Positions 45,701-60,700 of a stretch of DNA of 64,000 nt are shown here, piece by piece. The DNA comes from Rotaria macrura (lineage: Eukaryota; Rotifera; Eurotatoria; Philodinida; Philodinidae), in NCBI GenBank assembly GCA_900239685.1, contig OENT01000648.1, forward strand, positions 1-64,000, read 5' to 3'. Both the position numbers and the translations under genes were made by a program. Numbering within the stretch: the stretch's first letter is position 1; each line of letters opens with the position of its first letter. A model generated the notes under the pieces. It made no database searches. It was given only the letters and a program-made list of their open reading frames with translations, and was not told where the DNA came from.

Positions 45701-48700
45701 TCATGTGTATGTGAAAGTCAAGCTAGAAGTCACTTCAAGGAAGAAGAGCTGGCGTGTGCTTTCATTGCATGATGAAGCATCAAATGAAAGATTTTCTTCA
45801 TATCGATCGATCTTCATTACTTGTAGATAGTTTCTATGCGTCAACAAAATTAGATAGATCTTTAAAACGAGATAATTCTATGATTTCTCTTGCTTGTCTG
45901 TTGAAATATGCGTATTTCATTGATATTTATTATCGTCGAAAGAGTATCATCTGTTCAATTGAAACTTGTAGAATATTACTAAGTTCCTGCTTATGTTGCT
46001 GACTAATAATAAAATAGAGATATAAAAACAACGTTGAATTATTTCGAATATCATTTATTGATGATGTGATTACAATCATGCAATTAATCACATTCCGTTG
46101 TAATTACTTTTCCTTGAATTCATTTCAATTTTTCGTCATCTTATTCAATATGACAGTTTATTTAACTAGAAACCTAATGTCTATAATCAACTAGATCTAA
46201 TCGATATGATAAATAGAGAAGTCTTATCGTCTCATTGCAACAAGTCATTAAATAGCACATAGTAATTGAGTTTTGCTCAGTGAAAACAATTCGAAAATAT
46301 TTTGATTCGAAAGGGCATGACTTAGTGTAGAACTATTTACTTAGCATATGTTTTTCTTCGTATGCCGTTTAAGACTAGGCTTCTGTCGAAATGTGTAACC
46401 TTAAAAGAACATTTGTTTGCAATTATTGAGTTTGACTAGCATGTGAAGGAAAGAAAGAACATTTAATATCTATCGTATGATTAACAAGGCAACATGTTGA
46501 GTTGAAAAACATGTTGATACACTTAATCTTAGTGGCCTCAATCGTTAACTCAAAAGTCAGAAATCTATTGTACAATCAAATATGGTTTTGAAAATATCGC
46601 CATTGCAAACAAAGTGATATCGAAATCTATCATTATGATAGAGTTATCTTTCGATAGTATTTCTAGCAAGCTAAAATTTTTGTAAAATGAAATTTCTTAG
46701 TAGACAAATTTAAGAGAACACAATTGAATCTACTCATAATGATGTCTACTGGAATAAAAATAAACGAACTTTCAAGTGATATTCGTCAAGTATTCATGTA
46801 TTCATTTTCGTACGTGTAAATAAAATTTTATTGAATAAAATATACAAGCCAAGGACACGAGTCGCATATGTGTGTTTTTGTTACGCATAGCTCTAATGCC
46901 TGGGTCGAAAGTTTCTAGACAAAATATTTACGCGCTTCTCGCCCATGTAAAAGCATTTCAAAAGAGTTAAACGCTATGAGTCAGAATCAGAACTTTGTGC
47001 CCATCCTAGAGTCCTGCGGGACAGTCTCGAATCCCGAAAAATCCCGTTTGTCCTGTCCCGTGGGACAAACGGGACTGTTCCGATAATTTCTCGGGATGGG
47101 AAAAATCGAATAAAACAATGTCCTGAATTCTAATATCCCTATATCTAACTCTGTTAGTCATTTGGCACTTTTTTATCATAAAATCCACATTTGAGGAGAA
47201 AAAAATCTGAAAGTCGTATTGATGTTTAATCTACACACTCCAAAGAGCTCGAAAATGCATTTATTTCTTTTTTCACACAAAAACTTCAAATTTTGAGGAA
47301 GACGGGGGCGCTTAATAAGCAGTAAATTATTAATTATATGTATATCTAAACGGATGTGTTTTTCTGGTCTATCGAAATTGAGAGACATCAATTGGTGGAT
47401 ACCATAATTGATCGGTACGAAAATTTATTGAAATGAAAAATACTCGAGTTTAATTAAAAAAGAATAATCTTCTAAAACTTGCTGTTGATAGCTACTAAAA
47501 TGTTAATTAATAAAAAAAGAAATTTCAAACAATCATAGAAAAATTACTGACATAAAAAGAGCACATGCTTTTCTGATATATGAGGAATAGTTGTAGACAT
47601 AGATTAATTTAAATTAGCTTATACATTTCGAATAAAATCTATCCCAATAAGCACGATTTAACTAATCTAATAATGATTAGATAAAAATATTCTCATAAGT
47701 TATATCAAGAGCTACTATGCTATGTAAACGGGAGAGTATTATTTTTCTCATATATCAATATTTATACATATATTAGAGCGCAACAAGCGGTATGGGTGTA
47801 GATCTTCAATCTACCCAACCTTCAGTCACACACGCACACACACACATATGGACAAACCCTGATTATTAATTCATACTTCTACTTGAGAGTACTAGTTTCT
47901 ATTTTTATTAATAAAAACTTAACTTTAGTCTTACATTTCTCGATCTCTTCTCATATCGATCAAGTTATTATTACTCTATTTTCCTATTGATTGTGTAGAA
48001 AAGTTTTCTTTGGAGGAACGATAAGAAATCTAAACACTTTTTGTCAACGGGACGAGCGGGATTCGGGACAATCGAAAGTTAGCCCCGCAGGTTTCTAGCT
48101 CATCCCGAAAATGGATTCTGAAATTTGACATCTGTTGTCATACGTGAGAAGTGCGAGAATCTTTGAACGATCCAGAAAGATAGCTTGGACGTGATAGTTG
48201 GGCTGAAATTTCTGCACAACAGTTCATTTATTTTTAGCGTACTGAAAATTATTTGAGATGAGAGAAAATTGTTTAGTTAGGAACAGAATTTTGTATCTGT
48301 TGCTGAACGACAGACAGTAGTGAGAGAATCTTCGAATATCTTGAAAAAAATTAGTTTCTGCAACGAACTAACACACATGTGCTGCCCTCACAAATTCATT
48401 TCCAAAAGTATGAAAAACTATTGAATTCGGTAATTTTCTACTAGTTGCAGTGTCGAACTTGAATATAGCTTGTACACAAATCAAACTATAAGCATTTCCT
48501 CAGAAGCTAATTATTTCGAAATTAAACAGATTTACATGAAAAAGTCGATTTTCCAAAAATGATGATGATAGAAAAACAAATGTTACGGTGTTTTATTACA
48601 AGATGAAATAGCAGACTTTGTAGGGTAGTAATCGTTCTATAATCTGATATAGGAACCAAAGTTTCAGTTACAAATAGAAAATATACAAAAAATTATGAAT

Positions 48701-51700
48701 CTATATTCGGGAAGAGCACAAAATTCTCATGTTGATTGATAGCTTTTGACTCTTCTAAAATGCTTTCACATAGGCGAGAAGGTCGTAAATATTTTGCCTT
48801 GAAACTTTCGACCCAGACATTAAACGAGTAGTGTACTGAATACGATAGCAAGGCCTTTTATGAAAACAATTGACAAGGCTTAGAAAAAGAGTGTTTGATT
48901 TCTATCGAACTGAAATATCTAGTACAACCATGGATGAATGAAAGACAAAAGGATATTATCAATTAATATATATCTTAACATAATCTAATCTATAGCGTTT
49001 CGATTGAAAATAATGTGAATATTTACATCCGTTTATTTATTATTCTCAACGCACTCATGATATCGATCGTTTGATATATTGCTTCCTAAAAATGATGAAA
49101 AACGAGAGTCTAAATAAACAATGATAGTATTGTTTGCGAGATAATGATTCAATCTTTCATCATTCGAATAAGATATGCCACGAAAACTACTTTTTGATTG
49201 ATTAGGTTGAGGGGCGGGGGTACTGCCATATTTCCAAATAGAGTTAATAATGAACTTTATACCAAATGAAAGCCAGTAAAAAATTAGGATTGGTTGGTAC
49301 TAGACAAAAAGGGTTATTGAAACTTCCGTATGCTGTAACTATCGAAACTTAAGAGAATGCTTCATAATGCAATCATTATAATTCATTTTTAGAGGATTGT
49401 AAGACGAAGAAAAAGCAGATAACTTTTGGAAAAACTGAAAAGAACACTGTTCTGGTAATCATAAGACTTTACTATGATTCAGAAGAGGCACTTTTCCTTT
49501 TGCGTACTGTTGTTGATTACTTATGATAACAGTGAAGAAAGAAGATTTGTTTTTAATTTTTCTTGTCTAAGATAGTTAGAGAACAGGGAAGTTCGAGAAG
49601 CTTATGATTTCAATGTAGTAGAGCATTGCAACCGACACAGATTTATTTGAAACTCCTCTATGTTCCTAACCATCTCGACTACGTGCAGCAAAGAAGGCTA
49701 ACGGTTTTCACACTGATTACTGACTGTTTTCATTAAACAATGAAAAAAATAAAGAATTTTGTATCACGTTTAGTTCGAATTTTCTCTCATCAATAATTTT
49801 TCTCACACTTATAATCAGTAGAATTTCCTATGTTTCGATAACCCTTATTGTTCAGTACTAATAAACGTCATTTTTACGGGCTTTTCTTTGATATAAAGTT
49901 TATTATTAACTCTTTTTGGAAATATGGCAGTACTCATCTATCAAAACACTTTTTTCAATCTAATAGATTTTCGTCGTAAATAAATTTTCAATTGATTCCC
50001 TTTTCATATGTTCTTATAGCATCATTATATCATTAGAAAAGTTTCTCTCATTCTCTACAACAGAGGAATACTAGCCGTATCTCAAGAGGTTATCGTGTAT
50101 GGATACAACAAATCTAAGACCTTGGGATTTGTATTTATTCTCGACTGAGATTTAGGTTTGATCTTCAAGTATCCAAATCTGATGAAAATCTTAAAGATGA
50201 AGTCCCAAAAGGGAGAAACACAAAAAGCTTAACTCACGTTAGATTGAAAACAAATCCCAAGTTCAAATCCAAATCTAAGCCGAACAAAGCAATATAAACT
50301 ATTCTGTGATCTAAATCTAGACGAAATTCACATCTAGAAATTCAGTAGTTCGAATCATATCCCAAATCCATTCAAGATTTGTTGCGCTCCTAGTATCATG
50401 CTTGACTAGTTTAATAAACATAATAATAATCGATTGTATGTCATGCTCAATTCAATATCTATGTTTTGATAATAGAAATAAAGTCATACGAGATATTTCC
50501 ATGTATCTACCATGACATAGACATGTAAATACAATGATCACTATACATGTGAATATGACTATTGATTGACTACAGAGATCGATTTCGACTTTCAAATTGT
50601 TCATTTCTTTTCTAAGGGGATCAGACAATACTGATCTGTACATATGGAAAGATGATCTGCCAATGGATAGTCTATTTTTTTCTGTTCCGGGTTCGACTTA
50701 TCATCATCGTGGAATATCTTCATCTAAATCAAATATGACTTCAAAACGTTTTCATACTTGTACAACAACTCGTGTAATAGAACATATCCATGAAGTATAA
50801 TACTTTGATGTTTTTTTTTCTTCTTTACTGTATTTCTTTCACAAATGCATCTATGATTTTTAGACACTTCAATTGATCGATCATCGTGTTGTTAAATTTT
50901 TAGATAAAGCAGCCATGACTGAATATGAATCTATTCATCGAATAAATCTCTATAAATCCCATGTAAGTTATTCTATTAGATTAGTATAAATAAATATGAA
51001 TGTGTTCTTGCTTGTTTTTGATTTTATCTAGTCAAAACATCCTTTTCCATATATGTATTTTGGTGATATTCTCATTTTGTGCATTATTAAATTTTTTCGT
51101 GATAATATTGAATTACTCAGTAAATCGACTGGTACGTTGAATATATATTAATAGAAATAGAATAAAAGCGAAAGTCTAAAGATTTTATTTAGAAAGACAA
51201 AGAAAACATGATTTAAGTAGGTTTGATATTTGAGCATGACTAATAATTAACTTGAAAAAATTAACTTATTTAAACTATGAAGAAGTTAAAATTTGATTAT
51301 TATTATGATCTATTCTAGAACGATATTTATCATTAACAAAATCGACTTATTTATTTGTTCAACAATTAATAACAATTAAATTATTAGATTTAGGCAATGA
51401 TGAATTTACTAAAGATCCACAACGTTATCGAACACGTGTCGATGCTAATTCAGCAGCATTGGAATTACTTTGTTTATCATGTGATGATGAAATTGGTAAG
51501 TGTCAATATATACACATATATAGATAGATACATAGATAGGAATGTGCAGTTTGAATAAGATCTAATAAAAAAAAAATTCGTATTTGAGTTTGCTTTTGCA
51601 TTGATAGATGTCAGATTTATCAAAATTTTCTATTCATATTTGATAGTAATTGATGAATTGTTACTGTTTCAGCGAACGTGTTAAATCGAATATGAACAAT

Positions 51701-54700
51701 TCTAAGAGAATCTCAAGAGGCAAATTGAAAAATTAAAGCTGTACATTCCTATGTATATATATATATAAATTGTATTGACTATACATTATTCTTCTTTAGT
51801 CTTTTTCTTTTATAACTACTAACAATATTTCATACTAATGACTAATACTAGATCTTCAGAATCAAGATGAAGGTTTTTTGAGTATGTATATTGTCAAACA
51901 TGCATTTTGTTCACTAGTTTTTTTGTTCGATCACTGTTATTTACATCAAATCTTTGATCACAGTATGAATTTATCACAATGAAAGAGAAATCTAGAAAAA
52001 AATTGTTTTCATCAAATAATTGAATGATTATTCACGAGCGTGTTGAAATGTGTAGTTCTTCTACGAATTTATGGTTTCAAAATAATGAGAATAGCATTCG
52101 GTGTGCTCTTGACTATGTTTATTTTATTTCATGTTTTAATGCATGACTATGAACTTTCGTAGATTTCAAGTATGTTTCTCGGAATGTATGCATTGTAACT
52201 CGTATGGCGTGAGAGTCTTTATACGAAATGTTCATTTAATCGTCAAGTATTTTTATACCAGTTACTAAGAGTCGAAATCAGTCAATTGTACAGAATTTTC
52301 TTTTGATTAAAAATGACTTAAAATAAAGTGTGAAACATTTTTCAATAGTTTACTTATGTATAGCAGACTTTACACTATGAAATGTGCTGTTTACTTTATG
52401 TTTTATCTTACATTAAAAAGTTTGAATTTGAAAAAAAGTAATTCTTCTCTCCACGGAGGTGTTATTCTCGAGTAATTTTATATTTTCGTTAGCAGATATT
52501 GGTAAAATTTTTAAAATATTTTGACGGAAGATAATAGAAGACTTGATGCTCTTTTCTTATGAGAAGGGGTCGGGATACCGAGATCCACGTTTCCCCTTTT
52601 GTATTAATCTCCGGGTTTCCAGTTTCCACCCTTGGTTTTATTTGATATTTTAGAGAATTCAATGCACTACAATACTATCTAGTTATAATTCTTCCAAAAT
52701 ACCTATTGCACAAATTAAGCATGACACAAACTTCCCCTATTGTATGTTTTATTGGCATCATTTTGAATCCCTTAAAAGATTTTCCTAGAGTTCACTAAAT
52801 TTGCACCAAAAGAAATTTTCTTAAAAAGTACAAAACGATAATTCTAACTGGCTCTCAACAATTGCTTTTAAGTAGATAAAATTCGTAAAGTCATACTATA
52901 TACTTGCCGATGATATTATCTTCAAAGTGAGAATCATTCTCGTTAAAATCAATTTTCAATATACTCATTCATTCAGAGTAATTGCGAAGAAACCAGAATA
53001 GATTGAACTCTATTGGGTGTTGGAAATTTGACTTGAATTCATACACATGTTTGTTTGAATCTTTCCAATCGATATGAAAGATGATTTTAACAATGAAACA
53101 GATGTCTTCATAGTCGATGTTTCTTCATTAGATTGTATTTGAGTCTTCATGCATATTCATCTCAAGTTGCAGGAAACGAAGAAAAAACATGAGAATATTT
53201 CGTGCTAGACATATGTAAAATTCTCAAAATTTTCCCTGATTAATGTAACGAGTAGGACGAACTTTGTTTTTTTGAAACGTATGTCTGATGAATGATACAA
53301 CTAATCAAAGGACTCGACAATTAAATTAATTTCTCCTGATACATTAATTTATTAAGCAGCGTTAGTCGTGACACGAAGTAAGACGAGTTCAATTCTAAGA
53401 ACGCATAAAATATTTGTCAGCTAATGTTTGAAACATACTTTTAATCCATTGCTAAAAAAATTCCGTATTTATGACAACAGACTATTGAACGTGTCAATCA
53501 TTCTTATGGTTACATATGCTGAATGAACGACTCATCTCATTGTTTTGTCTGTAGTAATCATAGATAATCATTTAGTTCGACCATGATTTTCATCACATAG
53601 AACGATGCTGTGAGATTCACAAAAAAAAATTCTTCTAAATCCCAATCACACACGATGACTGAGAAAAGAACAAACTAACTTCGAAATTTTCATATTGAAT
53701 ATGTCCTGCATAGTACAAAATCCATATTTCAAGCAATTCACACTGAACTCAATGATACGAACAATGCATTTTCCAATAACATTCACATCACAAAACAAAA
53801 TGTCTGTTACACATATTTGATTTGTACAATTCATATTAGTTACTGAAATTTCTTGTTCGATGTTCTATGTTTTAATTTTTAGTTAATCTTAGAATTTATT
53901 CGATTTTCTCTTCATCGTTTTAGAGGCTGAAAAATTGTGTACAAAATGTGCCGAAAAATTCAGTCAAGAATCAATGAGTATCAAATTATTAGCTGCTCAA
54001 ATGCCATTATTAATCACATCATTAGAGGTAAAATGAAAAACAAACAAGAAAATTTAACATAGTTATAAAAAAAAATTTCATTTAAGTCAATGAGCAGACT
54101 AGCAGAAAAATATAAATCATTAGCAACATATGCCATTCGTGTACTGTGTGATTTTTTAACGGAACCTTCACCGTTACTTTTTAAATTATATCGACATACA
54201 AGTCAGAAATTGGACGAAGAAGAACATGGATCTTTCATAGATGATAATGCGAAAAATTCAAAAGAATATCGTGCATATCAAATATTTGAAAAGCTACGAG
54301 ATTGTGCAATTGAAGGATTATGCAAGTTAGTTTTGTTATACATAAATATAGAAATTTGAGAATTAATTTCATGACTATTGTTATAGATCATTATCTATAC
54401 GTTTGGATTCAGATACGAAATGTGTCGAAGCTTTACTGGCACAACTTTCTGCAAGACTTGCCTCGGGACATGTTAATGACAAGTGAGTACATGATAGTTA
54501 AACGACTTATATAGAATAGTATAACTCTTCGACATGATTTATAATTCATTCTTTTATTAAAAATCATATAATTAACGTTTACAGTTGTCATTGGACTTTT
54601 AATATTGTACTGCTTGATGCAGCACCACGTAAACGTCGCTCATCCATGCGACAAGATATTGATAAAGAAAAATATGGAAATCTATTGTAAGTGTATTCAA

Positions 54701-57700
54701 CTAGTGTCATTCATTGATTTATTAGTTTGATCAGCTTTATTGTTATTTACGCATCATATACTGCTTATGTCGATTATTATTTATGCATTTTCACCTCTAT
54801 CTATACTGATATTGGAACTTATGATGTTATGGGATATATCGATGCTTTTTATGACAGTATATTGATATTTTATATGCTGCTTTCGGATTTCATTCCTTCT
54901 ACTATTACTTTCTCATTGAAAGAAACTATCGAATAAATTATTCATAGACATACGAGTCTTCGTATATGAAAGATACTGTTAAATCATTCATGAAAAATTT
55001 CATCACCAATAGTAGAAGTTATTTTTTGGCGTAGACGGGCCAAGTAACTCGTTGTTTATGTGAACTATTCCTAGCTCTCAATTTGAATAAAACATTTTCC
55101 AATACTTTAATCTATATTCTCTTATAATGCTATTTGACATATTCTATTGGTTAGAAAATTCCATAAGCTTCAAGAAGTCTATTAAAATTTTTGTGTAACA
55201 TCTAACTTACAGAAACATAGTTATGAAAGTTTCCATGAACATGACAATATCTTTTCTTGATCTATGTGATATTAATGTAGTCTCGATGGTCATGTTTTTC
55301 TATGATAAATTTTACTATCGTTTTCGGATAAATTGAAAAACTTGAAAATATTTACTGTAATCAATATTCTTGATTTCGAACTTTTGAAACATGATTGAAA
55401 CTAGAACTCCTTTTCGATAAGCAATTTAAATTTGTTCAACGTTTATGAAATAGACTATGATCATATTGTGTTGTGATTCAGCTATTGCTTTTCTTTAAAT
55501 TATTCAAGCTCACCACTTATAATCTATGTTCACATGAAACAGTATGAAAATAAAACAACGACATGTTAACTTATGTATCATTTAGACAAACTTCATTGGT
55601 TTTTCATAATACCATTGTTACTTTGGGTCATATGGCAATTGCTCTGAAAGATGTCGAACATACACAACAATCGATTTTGGCACGTTTGCAACAACGTCTC
55701 GGTGATCCACCATCACCACTCGATATTCTAATTATAAATCAAATCGGTTGTATGCTTATTTCCAGTCTTGTAAGTCAAGTTCTTATTGATTGAAAAACAA
55801 ACATAACAACATTTGAGATCGGACATATTATTTACGGAAGATAAAACAAAATGATAACATTTGAATTGTTTTCAGCACTGTTGTTGTTTTTTGGTTCAAT
55901 GCTACAAAAAAGAGTTATTCATATCCTAATTATCATTTTCTTTAGCCACAAACTACATATGAAGAAATTATTAGGCTGTTTACTGAAATAATAATCAATT
56001 CGACATATCCATCAACTGATATGACCAACGGATTAACGACTGTTAATCGACAACCAGTTAAATATAAGTAAATAGATTTCAAAATATTCACTATTTTTTC
56101 TCATCTGACAATTTCTTTCAGACAAACATCGAATGCTGTCATTAATGCATTGGCAAATGTTGCTGCTAATATTCAAGGAACATCTGAATTAATCAATCTA
56201 TTAACGAATATTTTAGAATTATTCGTTCAATTAGGTTTACGTGCAAAAGATGCAAGTGAAAAATCGACAAGAAATGCTTTGAAAGTAAATTATTCTTGTA
56301 GCTTTAGCATACGATCTATTTAGTATATCTATTGAAAGGTTTCAAATACAGCTGGTAGTCTCGGTGTATTGATACCAGTGATTGCTGTTGTTATGCGACG
56401 AATTAGTGTGATAAACGATCCGTCCGAACGTGTTTTTCGTTTGTTTCAACGTTTTTGGTTTTATTGTGTTCTATATGGATTTGCTGATTCGGACGGTGGC
56501 TCATGGCCAACGGAATGGCATGATTGCGTTCGATTTATTGCCACGAAATCACCAGCGTTAGTTTCTCAAAATGTATCCTATGTACCATTGAAGGCAGCTA
56601 TGCCTCTCAAACCAGAACAAATCACAAAAGTAAATATGAACACACGTCTAAGGATATGCTTGATATTTTCGTTTTTTTTAAATTTTCTTATAGGAAGATA
56701 ATAGTGGCTTAAAATCTAAATTGAATACTATATTTTCTAATTATCCAGGTGCTAAACAACTTATTGATCGATTCAGCATTGAACAGAGTGCTTATACACT
56801 TTCGGTCTATTATCTCGAAACATATCGGTAGTATTGCTATATTTCAATTAATATCGTTTCTATTAGTCAGAAATCGTTCAACTTTATAAAACGCTGTTTC
56901 CGTATAGTTTCAATATGATAATTAGTCCACGGATACGATCGATAGAGATACGTTTCAAATAATTCAAATATTGAAAAGATGATTATTTCACGAAAGAACA
57001 ACGTAGTAATCGAGTCTCATTTTCAATCGAATATATCAGCAAGATTGTAGTTCAACATACGTCGCCTACGGTAGAAGTTGCCACACGAAATAATTCTAAG
57101 TATGCCATTTTAGTTGAACGGCATAAGATATCGGATACATCTTTTCATAGGACATTTTCGTTTCAAGTAATATAATCGAAGAAAAGTAAATTCCTAAAAG
57201 TGAATAAATTGTCAATCACGATAATAATGTTCGACAATTCAAAGAACACGAGCTTCATAGTAATTGATAAACAAGGGAGTGTTTTTCAGGATGCTTGAAT
57301 ATATACTATATATATATATATGGTGCAATTTTAATTTGAGTTTGTCTGAAGACTATTCTTCACACATTTCCTATGCTCAACATAGATTACAAACGGTTAT
57401 TTACTTTGTTGTAATGTTTTCTTTTTCTCTTTAGAGTTCGTCACACACCAACACCATCGGCATATCAAAGTATATTTGCTTATCTTGAAGATCATGGATT
57501 AATCAGGGATAAATTCGGTGAATATGATGAAAGATTATGTTTCATAGATTTTTCAAACATCTCTGTTCATAGGTCTCTGGGGCTTGATGATTGCTGTTGG
57601 AAGGAAAAGCTTCGAGATATATGTTGAAGAAATGAAAAAGTTTGTGAGTTTCAAAATTAAAAGTAATCGATTGGAATCATAGTTTTTTTTCGTCTTTTAC

Positions 57701-60700
57701 ATTGAAAGCCAAAAGGTCCCGAACGAAATAAAAGTCTTGAAATGCAGTGTCAATTTTTTCTGGTTAAACGAACACATGTTCGACAAGAAATTCGTGAAGA
57801 AGTTAAAACGTGTCTTTATACATTATTGTCGAATAATGCGTAAGTTTATTTTCTTTGACATATTATATTAAACGCACAATAATTACAGTCGATTAGAATA
57901 TACGTTCGTTTTTTTACTTTTTCATTTCGTAGCTTTCCACATTTACTGTGCAATTCAGTCGTTCTGGAAACATTAATGAATGTCATTAATATTCTATCAT
58001 ATTCATTGAATCAAGATAATTTACATAAAGTTATTGCACATCATCGTGTACCGAATACGGATTATGCAATTCAATTTGCTGATACTCATGAAAAACGATT
58101 GGTTTGTTCAAAAAAAAACTACTTTTTGCTTTTGAAAATGGATAAACTTCTTCTTTCTTTGTATAATTTTATAGGAACTCTTTAATGAATTTCTCGATTT
58201 TGGTCGAATGTTCATCGAACAAGCTTTAAGAATATCACCGACATTACTTATATCATTTATTCAAGTAAGAATTCAACCAAGTACAGTGTATGAACTTGTT
58301 CCCATAATGGGAACGATTTTTAGCTTACGATAGAGTACGTTACAGATAGCAACTCTACGAGTGTTTGTACCAAATAGCGTTAGAAAGTTGTATTCTGAAC
58401 TTGATACATTCTCCTGCCCACTGTCGTTGGTGAGGTTTTTATTATATTTCTTTAGCGCCAGATATAAGATGCACGCCATTTTTTTTTGAGCCGGGTAATA
58501 TAAGAAATGAGACCGGTTATTGTCAGTTTTAAGCCCACTGCAGTTTATGTATTATGACAAGTGAAAATAACATGGATTTGAGAACCACATTTAGAGAATT
58601 TTCGATATTGTGAACATCGATACGTGATCTTTTTACCAGCATTGATATCTTCTAAACGTTTATACTTAATCCAGAATTTAGGCAATCGAGCTTTCTATCT
58701 TGAAGATACATTCTTATCGTCTGCGCTGTCTCTCATAATCCGAGCTCAAAACACCAGCCACTCTCGAATTCATTTTATATTCCGGACTCAAAAGAGACGA
58801 CAGATTGATTTGAGTCCGAACATTTTTCACTGGGCTCAAAAAACAATTTTTTTATCGAATGAATACATTTTAAAATGTCAATCAGAAAGAATTTCTTTCG
58901 TTGGATTCTAAGGATGTAGTCATTAATCATTGACTGACGGCAATGCTACATTAAACTTTAGCACAACTTCGTATTAGTAAAAATGTACATCCGTAATGAG
59001 CCTATCAGTCTTCATAGCATCAAGCATTTCTCTCATGCTATCCAACCAATCGAAATGAATAATTTATCATAATTCTTTGACCATTGACAATAGATTTCTC
59101 ATCATCTTGTATCATTTAGCAATACATGCTTAAACTTGAACGTGGAAAAAGAAATTCAAATGCTGTTCGTCAACACAAGGGTTTAAATGTATGTTTTACT
59201 TCTAGTTTTCAATTGGCTACTTTCTTTTCTCGTCTATATAGGTTATATGGGAATATTTGAGTACACGTTCAAATACAACGGATACTAGTGTAAAGTTCTT
59301 TTATTTTAACATGATTTTCAATTCTATTTGTCATCAAAATAAATAGACAGGATCTACTGGCAATAAATTGTTCTATCGAACTGAATTCGCTGATTACATG
59401 TTATCGTTAAGTGAACGAAATGCAGCAATTGGTTTCGTATGTATTTATTCAAATGTCTGAGTTACATCAGAATCCGAAAAAAAAACCATTTTCTATCGTA
59501 GGTCGAAGGACTGGATCGTAAAGATTATCGAACTGTATTGAAACAAGTCAAAGATGAAATGCAACTTGCTATACAAAATCGAATGAATTCACTTGATAAA
59601 TTTAAAACATTACAACAACGTCGCCGTCGCATGTCTATCGTTGCACCTACGAGTGCTAAAGATACTGAATTAGATTTCGAAGAACGAATTGCTATTTGTA
59701 AGTCTAGAAATTGATTTCATTTATAGTTGACTCTTTTCAATATTCATTTAGTCGATAGTGATTTTCGTAATGCACTTTTTAAATTAACGGCGATATTAAT
59801 TCATAATATAGAAGTTTCAGGTAAAAATAAACGTTCGAATAATTCGATAAATAAATTATCCATTGACTTTAGATGAAACGGAAAATGAAATGAGTTTCAC
59901 AACGACCACAAATAGACCGGCTGAAGAAGATAAACCAAGAGGTATTCTAATAAGTAAATCAATTATTTTCTATTTATGCCATTGTTAGAAAATGTTCTCG
60001 ATCGTGATATGGTTCATGCATTAACATGGCTTCCAGTAAAAATGTTTACCACATCTGTTATGGGAGCTGCAGTCGATTGTTGGTCGTGGGCCATCGTTGG
60101 TCGACCCGAACTTGAACTACTAGTAAAAATATATGTGCTTGTTAAAAGAAACAAGGGACGTAATTCAAATATTTAGATTGTTGAAGAGATATATAAAGTT
60201 TGGGAGAAGATCATCAGTGATTGTCATGGTTTATATTCAATTGATAAACCGGAACCATCTCCATTGGCACCATCAGAAAAAGAGGAACTAAAACCAAAGC
60301 CACCATCTGTTAATCCGCATAGGATATTTTTCAAAGTAATTAGCTGCGGTTTTATATAGAATAGTCACTATTTATTAGTTCGTTTTCTTGTAGTTTATTG
60401 AGGAACGTGTATATTTATGCATGCATAAAGCAGATATTGAGATGGAAATGCTCGTCGATTTATTACATAAATCTCTTTCATTAATATTAGAAAATCCTCG
60501 AGCTCGCATGACAAAACATGTGAATTCTGTTGGCCTACGGTTTCGAGTTTTATATCTTGCACTCTACCTTGTGCAAAGTGATTACATGCCCAATGGTATA
60601 AGTAAATATTTACTTCGAGAAAAAGTTTATCATACAGCATTTGATTATTTTACGTAAGTAACAAATCAATGAAAAGAAATTTCTGGAAAATCTTTATTCG

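Larger units (their letters stand above)
44706..50616. other. 5.9-kb PI4KA intron 7 hosting two DNA elements
   Basis: Exon 7 ends in phase with exon 8 across this unusually long intron, compared with typical 50-70 bp introns in the gene. Two palindromic or TIR-bearing elements (46896-48820 and 49218-49933) account for nearly half of the extra length. I see no credible nested gene; short frames at 44900-46000 lack motifs. Confidence 0.6.

Noticed and set aside
44900-46002. Possible extra PI4KA exons or a nested gene in intron 7
   Set aside because: Exon 7 and exon 8 join in phase without them, and the short frames here show no family sequence.
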